64,000 bases of DNA, taken from Nitrospira sp. Lineage in GTDB: Bacteria; Nitrospirota; Nitrospiria; Nitrospirales; Nitrospiraceae. The stretch covers positions 1-64,000 of the forward strand of contig JANDJL010000009.1 of NCBI GenBank assembly GCA_024330965.1. The letters are read 5' to 3'. Position numbers and translations under genes: made by a program. This document shows, piece by piece, positions 44,118 to 51,707 of this stretch (the stretch's first letter is position 1; every line of letters begins with the position of its first letter). The notes below the pieces were generated by a model. It had not been told where the DNA came from and made no database searches. It saw nothing but the letters and a program-made list of their open reading frames with translations.

Positions 44118-47084
44118 TCACTCGGCGGCTTCGAATCCCCGGCGAAGAGTGTTTTCGCACACGACGCGGGCAGTCATAAATTGCGGCAAGTATTCCTCAC
44201 CTCCCGCTTTCGCCCCCACCCCTGAAAACCGATGGCCGCCGAATGGCTGCCGGCCGACGATGGCGCCGGTGATCGGTCGATTCAGGTAGAGATTGCCGAC
44301 GTCGAATCGGTCGCGGGCCAAAGCGAGATTCGCCGGACTTCTGCTGTACACGCCCCCCGTCAGTGCATAGGAGGTTCCATTGGCCAAGCGCAGGGCCTCC
44401 TCGAAACTTTCCGCCTTCATCACCGCCAGCACCGGGCCGAAGATCTCCTCCTGCGCCAATCGATGGCGCGGATCGACGTCGATAAAGACGGTCGGACCGA
44501 CGAAGTATCCTTCCTGATCAACCGATCGCTGAACAAGCAGCCGGCATTCGCGCAATCCCTCCGCGATGAACTGTTGAATCGACGCCTGCGCCCTGGCATC
44601 GATGACTGGCCCCACTCTGGTTCCAGGGTCCGCCGGATCGCCGATTTCCAGGCTCAAGACCGCCTCTTTCAGCCGGCTTGTGAACTCGTCGTACACCGAG
44701 CGGTGCACGATGGCCCGCGAGCAGGCCGAACATTTCTGTCCCGCGTATCCCGTGAAGGACACCACAAGGCCGACAATGGCTTCGTCCAGATCGGCTGTAT
44801 CATCGACGATGATGGCGTTTTTGCCTCCCATCTCGGCGATCACTCGTTTAACCATCGGTTGCTCCGGCTGCACGATAGAGGCTTCGGACAGAATGTGGAG
44901 CCCTGCGGCTTTGGATCCCGTAAAGGCGATGGTCACAATGCGGGGATGGGCGACGAGCGCGCGGCCGATCTCCGGCCCTCCCGGGACGCAGATGAGTACG
45001 TTCGAGGGTACTCCGGCGGATGTCAGAATCTCCGAGAGGAGCGTTCCCAACAGGGGAGCCCGCTCCGACGGTTTGAACAGCACGGTGTTGCCGGTGACCA
45101 GGGCGGCGGCGACCATCCCTGTTGGGATGGCGAGAGGAAAATTCCATGGGGCGATCACGGCGGTGACGCCGCGAGGGCTGTACAGTCGGTGGTTGATTTC
45201 CCCTGGTCTGTTGCCCAATCTCATCGGTTCGGCCAGGCGGCGCATCTCCTGGCCGTAGTACCGGAGAAAATCAATCGCCTCGGCGACATCGGCGTCCGCT
45301 TCTCTCCATGGTTTACCGACCTCAAAGACTTCCCAAGCGGCCAATTCGTAACGCCGCCGCGCGATCTCATCGGCGGCTTTGTCCAACACGGCGGCCCGTT
45401 CCTCGGCCGGGCGCCGTCGCCAATCCTCGAAGGCTGCCTCCGCCCGTTGGACGGCTTGGTCGAGATCCGCGACGGATACGCTGTTCACCTCCGCGACGAC
45501 TTCTTCCGGTTTGAACGGATTGTGAGAAACCAGCCAGGGGCCGGTCGGTTTCAAGTCGGGGTCGATTGGTTTCCACCGTCGCCCGAGTTGCTTCCGCACG
45601 GACGCAAGGCCGTTCCTCATGGCTTGACGGACCTCCGCCCGGGAAAACTCGCTGTGCGGTTCATTGGAAAACGTTCGCGGGTCGGTTGTGACAAGAGCTT
45701 CCGCTTCGACCGGCGGGACCTCAGGTGGAGCCAGAAGCTGCGCTAGCGACTGGGATTCAACGTATTCTTTGCGGAGAAATGATTCATTGGATGTGTTTTC
45801 CAACAGACGGCGGACCAAGTAGGCCATGCCGGGCAGGAGCCGGCCGACGGGGGTGTAGAGGCGGACTCGCCGACCGAGCGTGACCATGGCCTGTTGAAAC
45901 GGCTCGGCCATGCCGTAGATCATTTGATATTCCGGCACGGAGGCAGGCAAACCGACGGCATCCGCCACGGCCTCGATGACGGACAGGGTGCGCAGGTTGT
46001 GTGTGCCGAAAGCCGGACGAATGACCTCCGTATGGTCAAAGAGGAGACGAATCAACCGTTCATAGTTGGCGTCTGTTTCCGCCTTCTGTTCGAAGAGCGG
46101 AACCGGCCACCCGGCTTGCCGATACCGGACTGTATCCGAGTCCCAGTAAGCGCCCTTGACCAGCCTGATGGTGATCGGTGCGCCACGCGCCTTGGTCCAC
46201 GCAATCACATCGCGAATGTCCTGTTCGGTTTCCCGATGATAGGCCTGCAAGGCGAGGCCGGCGTGGGGGTAGCCGCGATAGGCCGGTTCGGCGAACAGCC
46301 GAGTGAAGATGTCCAACAAAAGAGACTTTGTCTCGGCTTGCTCCATGTCGAAGATCAATCCAGCCGATAATGAAATGGCCTGATCGACCAAGGGGCGAAG
46401 GCGCGCCGCCACCGATCGATAACTGCCATCCGGGTCGATGGGATCCAAACGTGACGAGAGCGCCGAGATTTTGAGCGAGAGTTGCACGCGCGGCAGCGGC
46501 CCCAGGTGGTCCGATTCCAAAAGAGGGGCCGATGGCCAAGAGGAAGCCGTCCGCGCCAGGTCCATCAATGCCTGGAGACAACGGTCGCGGTAGAGATCGG
46601 CTTCCCGTTCACTGACCGTCGCTTCTCCCAGGAGATCGACGGACCAAGCCCGTCCGGCTTTCCAGAGATCGCTCAACACCGGAGCTGCTTCTTCCACGGA
46701 AGCCCCAGCGATAAACGTTCGGGCCATCTGCTCGATGTGGGCCCTGATCGATTTACCGGTCCATCTGGCCCCGAAGCTGGTGGCCGCCAACGTTTTGAGT
46801 CCCCAGTGAAGACCGAATAAGTCGGCGTGTAATCCACCGAAATATTCCTCTGCAAGTGACACGATTCGTTCGTCGTCGGGAATCGCTGGCAAGACATCGA
46901 TGAAGCGAAAGAGACGGGTTTTGAAGACGGGGTCCTTCATGGCGAGATTGATCGCCGACTGGGACCACCAACGGCCTTCGAAAATGGTTGGCTTGTGGCC
47001 GGCGGAAAGCCGCGCGAGGTCCTCACCGATGCGACGGACGGCCGATTCGAACGATTCCGGTTCTTGCGATAAAACAGTGGTCAT
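44118..47084 (-). CDS. putA: Bifunctional proline dehydrogenase / P5C dehydrogenase
   Basis: 988 residues. The proline dehydrogenase barrel (~60-450) includes Ile-Arg-Leu-Val-Lys-Gly-Ala-Tyr-Trp-Asp and Thr-His-Asn. The aldehyde dehydrogenase half (~490-975) has Pro-Trp-Asn-Phe-Pro-Leu-Ala-Ile, Glu-Met-Gly-Gly-Lys-Asn-Ala (catalytic Glu) and Gln-Lys-Cys-Ser-Ala-Cys-Ser (catalytic Cys). It is the minimal type without an N-terminal DNA-binding domain, so it should not self-regulate like enteric PutA. It oxidises proline to glutamate at the membrane. A hairpin in the leader can cover its ribosome binding site. Confidence 0.96.
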   Translation of the reverse strand: MTTVLSQEPESFESAVRRIGEDLARLSAGHKPTIFEGRWWSQSAINLAMKDPVFKTRLFRFIDVLPAIPDDERIVSLAEEYFGGLHADLFGLHWGLKTLAATSFGARWTGKSIRAHIEQMARTFIAGASVEEAAPVLSDLWKAGRAWSVDLLGEATVSEREADLYRDRCLQALMDLARTASSWPSAPLLESDHLGPLPRVQLSLKISALSSRLDPIDPDGSYRSVAARLRPLVDQAISLSAGLIFDMEQAETKSLLLDIFTRLFAEPAYRGYPHAGLALQAYHRETEQDIRDVIAWTKARGAPITIRLVKGAYWDSDTVRYRQAGWPVPLFEQKAETDANYERLIRLLFDHTEVIRPAFGTHNLRTLSVIEAVADAVGLPASVPEYQMIYGMAEPFQQAMVTLGRRVRLYTPVGRLLPGMAYLVRRLLENTSNESFLRKEYVESQSLAQLLAPPEVPPVEAEALVTTDPRTFSNEPHSEFSRAEVRQAMRNGLASVRKQLGRRWKPIDPDLKPTGPWLVSHNPFKPEEVVAEVNSVSVADLDQAVQRAEAAFEDWRRRPAEERAAVLDKAADEIARRRYELAAWEVFEVGKPWREADADVAEAIDFLRYYGQEMRRLAEPMRLGNRPGEINHRLYSPRGVTAVIAPWNFPLAIPTGMVAAALVTGNTVLFKPSERAPLLGTLLSEILTSAGVPSNVLICVPGGPEIGRALVAHPRIVTIAFTGSKAAGLHILSEASIVQPEQPMVKRVIAEMGGKNAIIVDDTADLDEAIVGLVVSFTGYAGQKCSACSRAIVHRSVYDEFTSRLKEAVLSLEIGDPADPGTRVGPVIDARAQASIQQFIAEGLRECRLLVQRSVDQEGYFVGPTVFIDVDPRHRLAQEEIFGPVLAVMKAESFEEALRLANGTSYALTGGVYSRSPANLALARDRFDVGNLYLNRPITGAIVGRQPFGGHRFSGVGAKAGGEEYLPQFMTARVVCENTLRRGFEAAE

Positions 47085-47089
47085 AGTCT

Positions 47090-47140
47090 GTTACTCCGTC
47101 ACATGAAGCGGCTGTTGCTATAAGACTAACATGGAGTAAC
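47090..47140 (-). promoter_or_regulatory. Inverted repeat in the putA leader overlapping the ribosome binding site
   Basis: GTTACTCC (minus strand, 47133-47140) and GGAGTAAC (47090-47097) are perfectly complementary over eight bases with 35 bases between. The second arm contains the GGAG that serves as ribosome binding site for putA at 47084. It could be a translational control hairpin or paired operator half-sites. Confidence 0.4.
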
Positions 47141-47278
47141 CGAACGGGCCACCGCCTCCCGTGGATTGCCCGTGAAGGGACCATCGGAGCATGATTCGAC
47201 CGGCCCATTTCTTTCCACGATGCCATCGCTTATGATGGAACCAAACGACAGACGGGCTTACAACGGAGGATGTCAACC

Positions 47279-48154
47279 ATGGCTGATGAACATTCCCAGA
47301 GCTCGCAGCCGCAGCACGCAACCGGCAGTTTGGTTCCCGGCGTCAAACACGTGATTGCGGTGAGCAGTGGAAAAGGTGGAGTGGGCAAATCGACCGTTGC
47401 GTCGAATCTTGCCTGTGCGTTGGCCCTCACGGGTGTCAAGGTCGGCTTGTTAGACGCCGATCTGTACGGTCCCAATATTCCGATGATGATGGGTCCCGCC
47501 AAGGGGCCCGAACAAAAAGACGGGAAAATCGTTCCGGCTGAAAGTTACGGGGTCAAGCTCATCTCGATGGCGTTTCTGGTGCCGGAGGAGACTCCTCTGA
47601 TCTGGCGCGGACCGATGGTCCATCAATATCTCCAGGCGTTCTTTCGCGACGTGGATTGGGGCGAGCTGGATTATCTCTTGATCGACTTGCCTCCTGGGAC
47701 CGGCGATGTGCAGCTTTCCTTGTCGCAGATGGTGCCCTTGGCGGGGGCCGTCACGGTCACGACCCCCCAAGAGGTCGCGCTCCACGACGTGCGCAAGGGA
47801 ATGGCCATGTTTCAAAAGGTCAATGTGCCGCTGTTGGGCATCATCGAAAACATGAGTTACTTTGTGTGCGGCCATTGCGGGGAACGGACCGAGATTTTTT
47901 CCCATGGCGGAGGCGAACGAGCGGCTGAAAAACTGGGGGTGCCTTTCCTGGGGCGTATCCCCATCGACCCGGCGATTCGAGAAGGAGGAGACAGCGGGCA
48001 TCCGATCGTCGTGACGGATCCGACATCGCCGCAGGCCGAAGCGTTTCGCGACATTGCGCGCAAGTTGATCGACAAATTAGAAGGCGACACAACAAGCGGG
48101 CCTTCGATCGACAGTCTGCTCAAAAAGATCAAACAACCGTTGACCGGTCATTGA
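47279..48154 (+). CDS. Mrp/NBP35-family iron-sulfur carrier ATPase
   Basis: 291 residues from the second ATG at 47279, for which GGAGG is correctly spaced; the first ATG at 47270 abuts it. Deviant Walker A Ser-Gly-Lys-Gly-Gly-Val-Gly-Lys-Ser, Asp-Ala-Asp-Leu-Tyr-Gly-Pro, Asp-Leu-Pro-Pro-Gly-Thr-Gly-Asp and a Cys-Gly-His-Cys cluster-binding pair identify the Mrp/ApbC group. The N-terminal MIP18-like domain of longer Mrp proteins is absent. It probably transfers Fe-S clusters, fitting the Rieske and lipA genes that follow. Confidence 0.92.
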   Translation: MADEHSQSSQPQHATGSLVPGVKHVIAVSSGKGGVGKSTVASNLACALALTGVKVGLLDADLYGPNIPMMMGPAKGPEQKDGKIVPAESYGVKLISMAFLVPEETPLIWRGPMVHQYLQAFFRDVDWGELDYLLIDLPPGTGDVQLSLSQMVPLAGAVTVTTPQEVALHDVRKGMAMFQKVNVPLLGIIENMSYFVCGHCGERTEIFSHGGGERAAEKLGVPFLGRIPIDPAIREGGDSGHPIVVTDPTSPQAEAFRDIARKLIDKLEGDTTSGPSIDSLLKKIKQPLTGH

Positions 48155-48186
48155 TGACCGATCGACGATTCATCGTGGAGGAGAGG

Positions 48187-48492
48187 ATGGCGGAGTTTGT
48201 ACGAGTTGCCGGAACATCCGACGTGAAGCCGGGGCAAGGGATGATAGCGGAGGTCAACGGCCGAACCTTGGCCGTGTTCAACGTCGATGGGACCTATCAC
48301 GTGATCGACAACACCTGTCCGCACCGAGGCGGGCCGCTGGGAGACGGGGAAGTCGAGGGACATGTCGTGACCTGTCCCTGGCACGGCTGGCAATTCGATA
48401 TGACCACGGGGGCCTGTACCAGGAATCCGTCCGCGACCGTCGAGGTCTTTCAAGTCAAGGTGGAGGGTAACGACATTAAGGTGCTTCTCTAG
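48187..48492 (+). CDS. Rieske [2Fe-2S] ferredoxin
   Basis: 101 residues from the ATG at 48187 (GGAGGAGAGG upstream); an ATG overlapping the previous stop at 48151 lacks a binding site. The two Rieske boxes are Cys-Pro-His-Arg-Gly and Cys-Pro-Trp-His-Gly-Trp. Size and the absence of a membrane anchor fit NirD/biphenyl-type soluble ferredoxins. The electron partner is unknown. It lies in the run Mrp, Rieske, unknown, lipA. Confidence 0.93.
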   Translation: MAEFVRVAGTSDVKPGQGMIAEVNGRTLAVFNVDGTYHVIDNTCPHRGGPLGDGEVEGHVVTCPWHGWQFDMTTGACTRNPSATVEVFQVKVEGNDIKVLL

Positions 48493-48572
48493 GTCGTCTC
48501 GTCAGTCGCGTGCGATGCCTTGAACAGCGCGCAACAAGAGGTTGGCTTCGACAAAGGCAAAGGGATGACGCC

Positions 48573-48944
48573 ATGGCCGAGCCCGCTCTTGATAAACATC
48601 AACTGGCCGGGTTCGACCCCCGGGAACGGGGATTCAACCGCACGGTCGAATTTGAGCCGGTAAAGGACGGTTATCAGGCGATCTTGCGCTATGAAACGGT
48701 TCGTATCACAACCGAGTCCTGTCGGACGCAGGATGATGCCTTGCTGGCCTTGATCGCGCTGCTCCACGAGCAAGGTTACCGGAAGCTGAGGACCCAGAAA
48801 AGTTTTCACAAGGGTGTTTATTTGGGTTCGCGGGAACTGTGGGTCGAGTATCCGGATCCGCCTGACGAGCCGGAACGACGAGGCGTGCTGGGACGGCTGC
48901 TGAACTGGTTTGGTCCCCCCTCTCGCATTGGAGGAGACCGATGA
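48573..48944 (+). CDS. Conserved-looking small protein upstream of lipA
   Basis: 123 residues from the ATG at 48573 (AAGGGA upstream). The protein is soluble and mixed in charge: a central segment Glu-Thr-Val-Arg-Ile-Thr-Thr-Glu-Ser-Cys, then a helix Asp-Asp-Ala-Leu-Leu-Ala-Leu-Ile-Ala-Leu-Leu-His, and a Gly-Ser-Arg-Glu-Leu-Trp-Val-Glu-Tyr strand. No family is recognised. Its stop overlaps the lipA start by ATGA, so the two are translationally coupled, which hints at a role linked to lipoylation or to the Fe-S genes before it. Confidence 0.75.
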   Translation: MAEPALDKHQLAGFDPRERGFNRTVEFEPVKDGYQAILRYETVRITTESCRTQDDALLALIALLHEQGYRKLRTQKSFHKGVYLGSRELWVEYPDPPDEPERRGVLGRLLNWFGPPSRIGGDR

Positions 48945-49882
48945 ATTTTGTTCCTGTTGATCAGCTTCGGTCTTCCGTCGCCGGTTTCTCTGGTCCGTCC
49001 TCTACGCCAAGCCAGAAAGAACATGGATCGCTTCGTTCCCGACTCCCCTCCTGGTTTAAAGTCGTCGCCAAAACGGGTCCCGACTATCTGGATGTGAAAG
49101 GTACGGTGGACCGGCTCGGGCTCCATACGATCTGCGAAGAGGCTCGGTGTCCCAATCGCTGGGAATGTTGGAACTCTCGCACCGCCACGTTTTTGATCCT
49201 GGGCGACGTTTGCACCAGACGGTGTCACTACTGTTCGGTCCGAACCGGACGACCGCAACCTGTCGATCATGACGAGCCGCGACGGGTGGCCGAGGCCGTG
49301 CGGGCTCTGGATCTTCGCCATGCCGTGATAACCTCGGTCAATCGCGACGAATTGCCGGACGGCGGGGCCTCGATATTCGCCGATACCATCAGACTGACCA
49401 GACAATTGAATCCACGTTGCACGGTTGAGGTGCTTGTTCCGGATTTTGCGGGGAACGGGGAGGCGCTCAAGACCGTCTGCGCCGAACGGCCCGACATTCT
49501 GAATCACAACATTGAAACCGTCGCCCGGTTGTTTCCGGTCATCAGGCCTCAGGGGAAATATCGGCGGTCGATCGAACTGCTGGAGAGGGCCAAGGGATGG
49601 GGGATGAGGACGAAATCCGGTCTGATCGTCGGCATGGGAGAGACGATCGACGAAGTCCGAGACGTCATGTGCGATCTGCGCTCGGTCGATTGCGATATTC
49701 TGACCATCGGCCAATATCTCCAGCCGACGAGAGACCATGTGCCCGTTTCACGGTTCTACGATCCTTCCGAGTTTGCCCTTTTGAAAGAAGAGGGGCTTGC
49801 CCTGGGGTTCAGCCACGTCGAGTCCGGGCCGCTGGTGCGGAGTTCGTATCATGCCGAGCGGCAGGTGACGGTCCGACCGTAG
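48941..49882 (+). CDS. lipA: Lipoyl synthase
   Basis: 313 residues. The auxiliary cluster motif Cys-Glu-Glu-Ala-Arg-Cys-Pro-Asn-Arg-Trp-Glu-Cys and the radical-SAM motif Cys-Thr-Arg-Arg-Cys-His-Tyr-Cys are complete, and the C-terminal Arg-Ser-Ser-Tyr-His-Ala (here Val-Arg-Ser-Ser-Tyr) is present. It inserts two sulfur atoms into octanoyl groups of lipoyl domains. lipB is not in the window. About 30 residues precede the conserved core. Confidence 0.96.
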   Translation: MNFVPVDQLRSSVAGFSGPSSTPSQKEHGSLRSRLPSWFKVVAKTGPDYLDVKGTVDRLGLHTICEEARCPNRWECWNSRTATFLILGDVCTRRCHYCSVRTGRPQPVDHDEPRRVAEAVRALDLRHAVITSVNRDELPDGGASIFADTIRLTRQLNPRCTVEVLVPDFAGNGEALKTVCAERPDILNHNIETVARLFPVIRPQGKYRRSIELLERAKGWGMRTKSGLIVGMGETIDEVRDVMCDLRSVDCDILTIGQYLQPTRDHVPVSRFYDPSEFALLKEEGLALGFSHVESGPLVRSSYHAERQVTVRP

Positions 49883-49969
49883 GAGAAGAGGAAGCGGCTC
49901 CGTTCACCATAAACCGGCGCAAGCCACCGGCGTTCGACGTTTGAGCTTCGATGTTGTTCCCGGAGAGGC

Positions 49970-51610
49970 TCAAACCGCCAGCGCCTTGCCGATGATGGCC
50001 TGGGCTTCTTCCTGAATCTGCTTCAGGTGTTCTCTTCCCCGGAAACTTTCGGCGTAGAGTTTGTACACGGCTTCGGTGCCGGAGGGCCTGGCGGCGAACC
50101 AACCATGCTCTGTTACAACCTTGATGCCCCCGATCGCGGCGCCGTTGCCCGGAGCGGTGGTGAGCATGGCGGTGATCCTGTCGCCGGCCAACGTCGTGGC
50201 TGTTATATGATGGGGCGAGAGTCTCGAGAGCGCGGCCTTCTGTTCCGGTGTAGCGGGAGCGTCGATCCGTTCATAGACCGGCTCGCCTAGTTCCCGGGTC
50301 AAATCACAATAGAGCTGTGCCGGGTCCTTGCCGGTTCTGGCCGTCATCTCGGCTGCGAGGAGATCCATGATGATGCCGTCTTTGTCGGTGGACCACACCA
50401 TCCCATCGTGACGAAGGAAGGAGGCTCCTGCGCTTTCCTCCCCGCCGAAGCCAAGGGAGCCGTCCAACAAGCCATTCACAAACCACTTAAAGCCCACCGG
50501 CACTTCAACAAGCCGCCGCTTGAGGCGCGCCGCGACACGATCGATCAAGCTGCTGCTCACCAACGTTTTGCCGATTCCGGCGTCGGTTTTCCAATGGGGG
50601 CGGTGCGTGAACAGATAGGCGATCGACACGGCCAGGTAATGGTTCGGGTTCATCAAGCCGGACCTGGTCACGATGCCGTGCCGATCACTGTCGGCATCGT
50701 TGCCGAATGCGACGTCGAAACGGTCTTTGAGTGCAATCAGGTTCGCCATGGCATGGGGAGAGGAACAGTCCATGCGGATTTTCCCATCCCAATCAAGCGG
50801 CATGAAGCGGAACGTGGGGTCGATGGTCCGATTGACGATGTCGAGGTTCAATCCGAATCGTGCTGCGATCGGTTCCCAGTAGGCGATACCAGAGCCGCCG
50901 AGCGGGTCAACCCCTAATTTCAACGGAGCGGATTTGATGACGTCCATGTCGATGACCTGGAGTAGGTCGCCGACATAGGAAGAGATGTAATCGTGCCTGT
51001 GGGTCGTGGATGCCCGGCGCGCCTGCTCAAATGGCACGCGCCGGACGGCACGTCCATCGTCGGCCAAGAGTTTATTGGCCTGCTCTTCGATCCATTTAGT
51101 GACTGCCGTGTCGGCGGGGCCTCCGTGCGGCGGGTTGTATTTGATACCGCCGTCTTCCGGAGGATTGTGAGAGGGGGTGATGACGATGCCGTCCGCCAAT
51201 CCGGACGTTCGGCCCACGTTGTAGGATAAAATGGCATGGGAAATCACCGGCGTGGGCGTGTACCCGTCATCGCGGTCGATCATGACGGTGACCCCGTTGG
51301 CCGCCAACACTTCGAGCGCCGTGGCAAAGGCCGGTTGAGAGAGCGCGTGGGTATCTTTTCCCAAATAGAGCGGTCCGGTTGTGTGCTGACTGGATCGGTA
51401 GTCACAAATCGCTTGGGTGACAGCCAAGATGTGCGCTTCGTTGAAGCTGCGCGTGAACGAGGAGCCACGGTGGCCCGATGTGCCGAACGAGACCCGCTGC
51501 TCCCGTCTTGTCGGGTCCGGCTTCATCGTCTCGTAGGCCGTCAGGAGTTTCGCGACATCGACGAGAGATAATGCTGGCGCCGGCTGTCCGGCAAGGGGGT
51601 GAACAGTCAT
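49970..51610 (-). CDS. pgm: Phosphoglucomutase (alpha-D-glucose phosphate-specific)
   Basis: 546 residues, as in bacterial Pgm. The N-terminus has [12 protein letters not shown]; the phosphoserine loop Thr-Pro-Ser-His-Asn-Pro-Pro, metal loop Asp-Ala-Asp-Ser-Asp-Arg-His-Gly, sugar loop Gly-Gly-Glu-Glu-Ser-Ala-Gly and phosphate loop Arg-Pro-Ser-Gly-Thr-Glu are seen in order. It interconverts glucose 1- and 6-phosphate and so supplies the substrate for rfbF and galE. GAGG precedes the ATG. Confidence 0.96.
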   Translation of the reverse strand: MTVHPLAGQPAPALSLVDVAKLLTAYETMKPDPTRREQRVSFGTSGHRGSSFTRSFNEAHILAVTQAICDYRSSQHTTGPLYLGKDTHALSQPAFATALEVLAANGVTVMIDRDDGYTPTPVISHAILSYNVGRTSGLADGIVITPSHNPPEDGGIKYNPPHGGPADTAVTKWIEEQANKLLADDGRAVRRVPFEQARRASTTHRHDYISSYVGDLLQVIDMDVIKSAPLKLGVDPLGGSGIAYWEPIAARFGLNLDIVNRTIDPTFRFMPLDWDGKIRMDCSSPHAMANLIALKDRFDVAFGNDADSDRHGIVTRSGLMNPNHYLAVSIAYLFTHRPHWKTDAGIGKTLVSSSLIDRVAARLKRRLVEVPVGFKWFVNGLLDGSLGFGGEESAGASFLRHDGMVWSTDKDGIIMDLLAAEMTARTGKDPAQLYCDLTRELGEPVYERIDAPATPEQKAALSRLSPHHITATTLAGDRITAMLTTAPGNGAAIGGIKVVTEHGWFAARPSGTEAVYKLYAESFRGREHLKQIQEEAQAIIGKALAV

Positions 51611-51707
51611 GGGAAACCTCGTGATAGTAAGAGACCGGGAAAAGTTTTCCCAAGTGTAGCCTATGGATCGGCAGGTCTGTCAAACAAGGAAGAGCCGGGT
51701 TGGGCCT

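Noticed and set aside
44232..45746. 504-codon plus-strand open frame
   Set aside because: Antisense to putA; residue composition is that of a GC-driven shadow.
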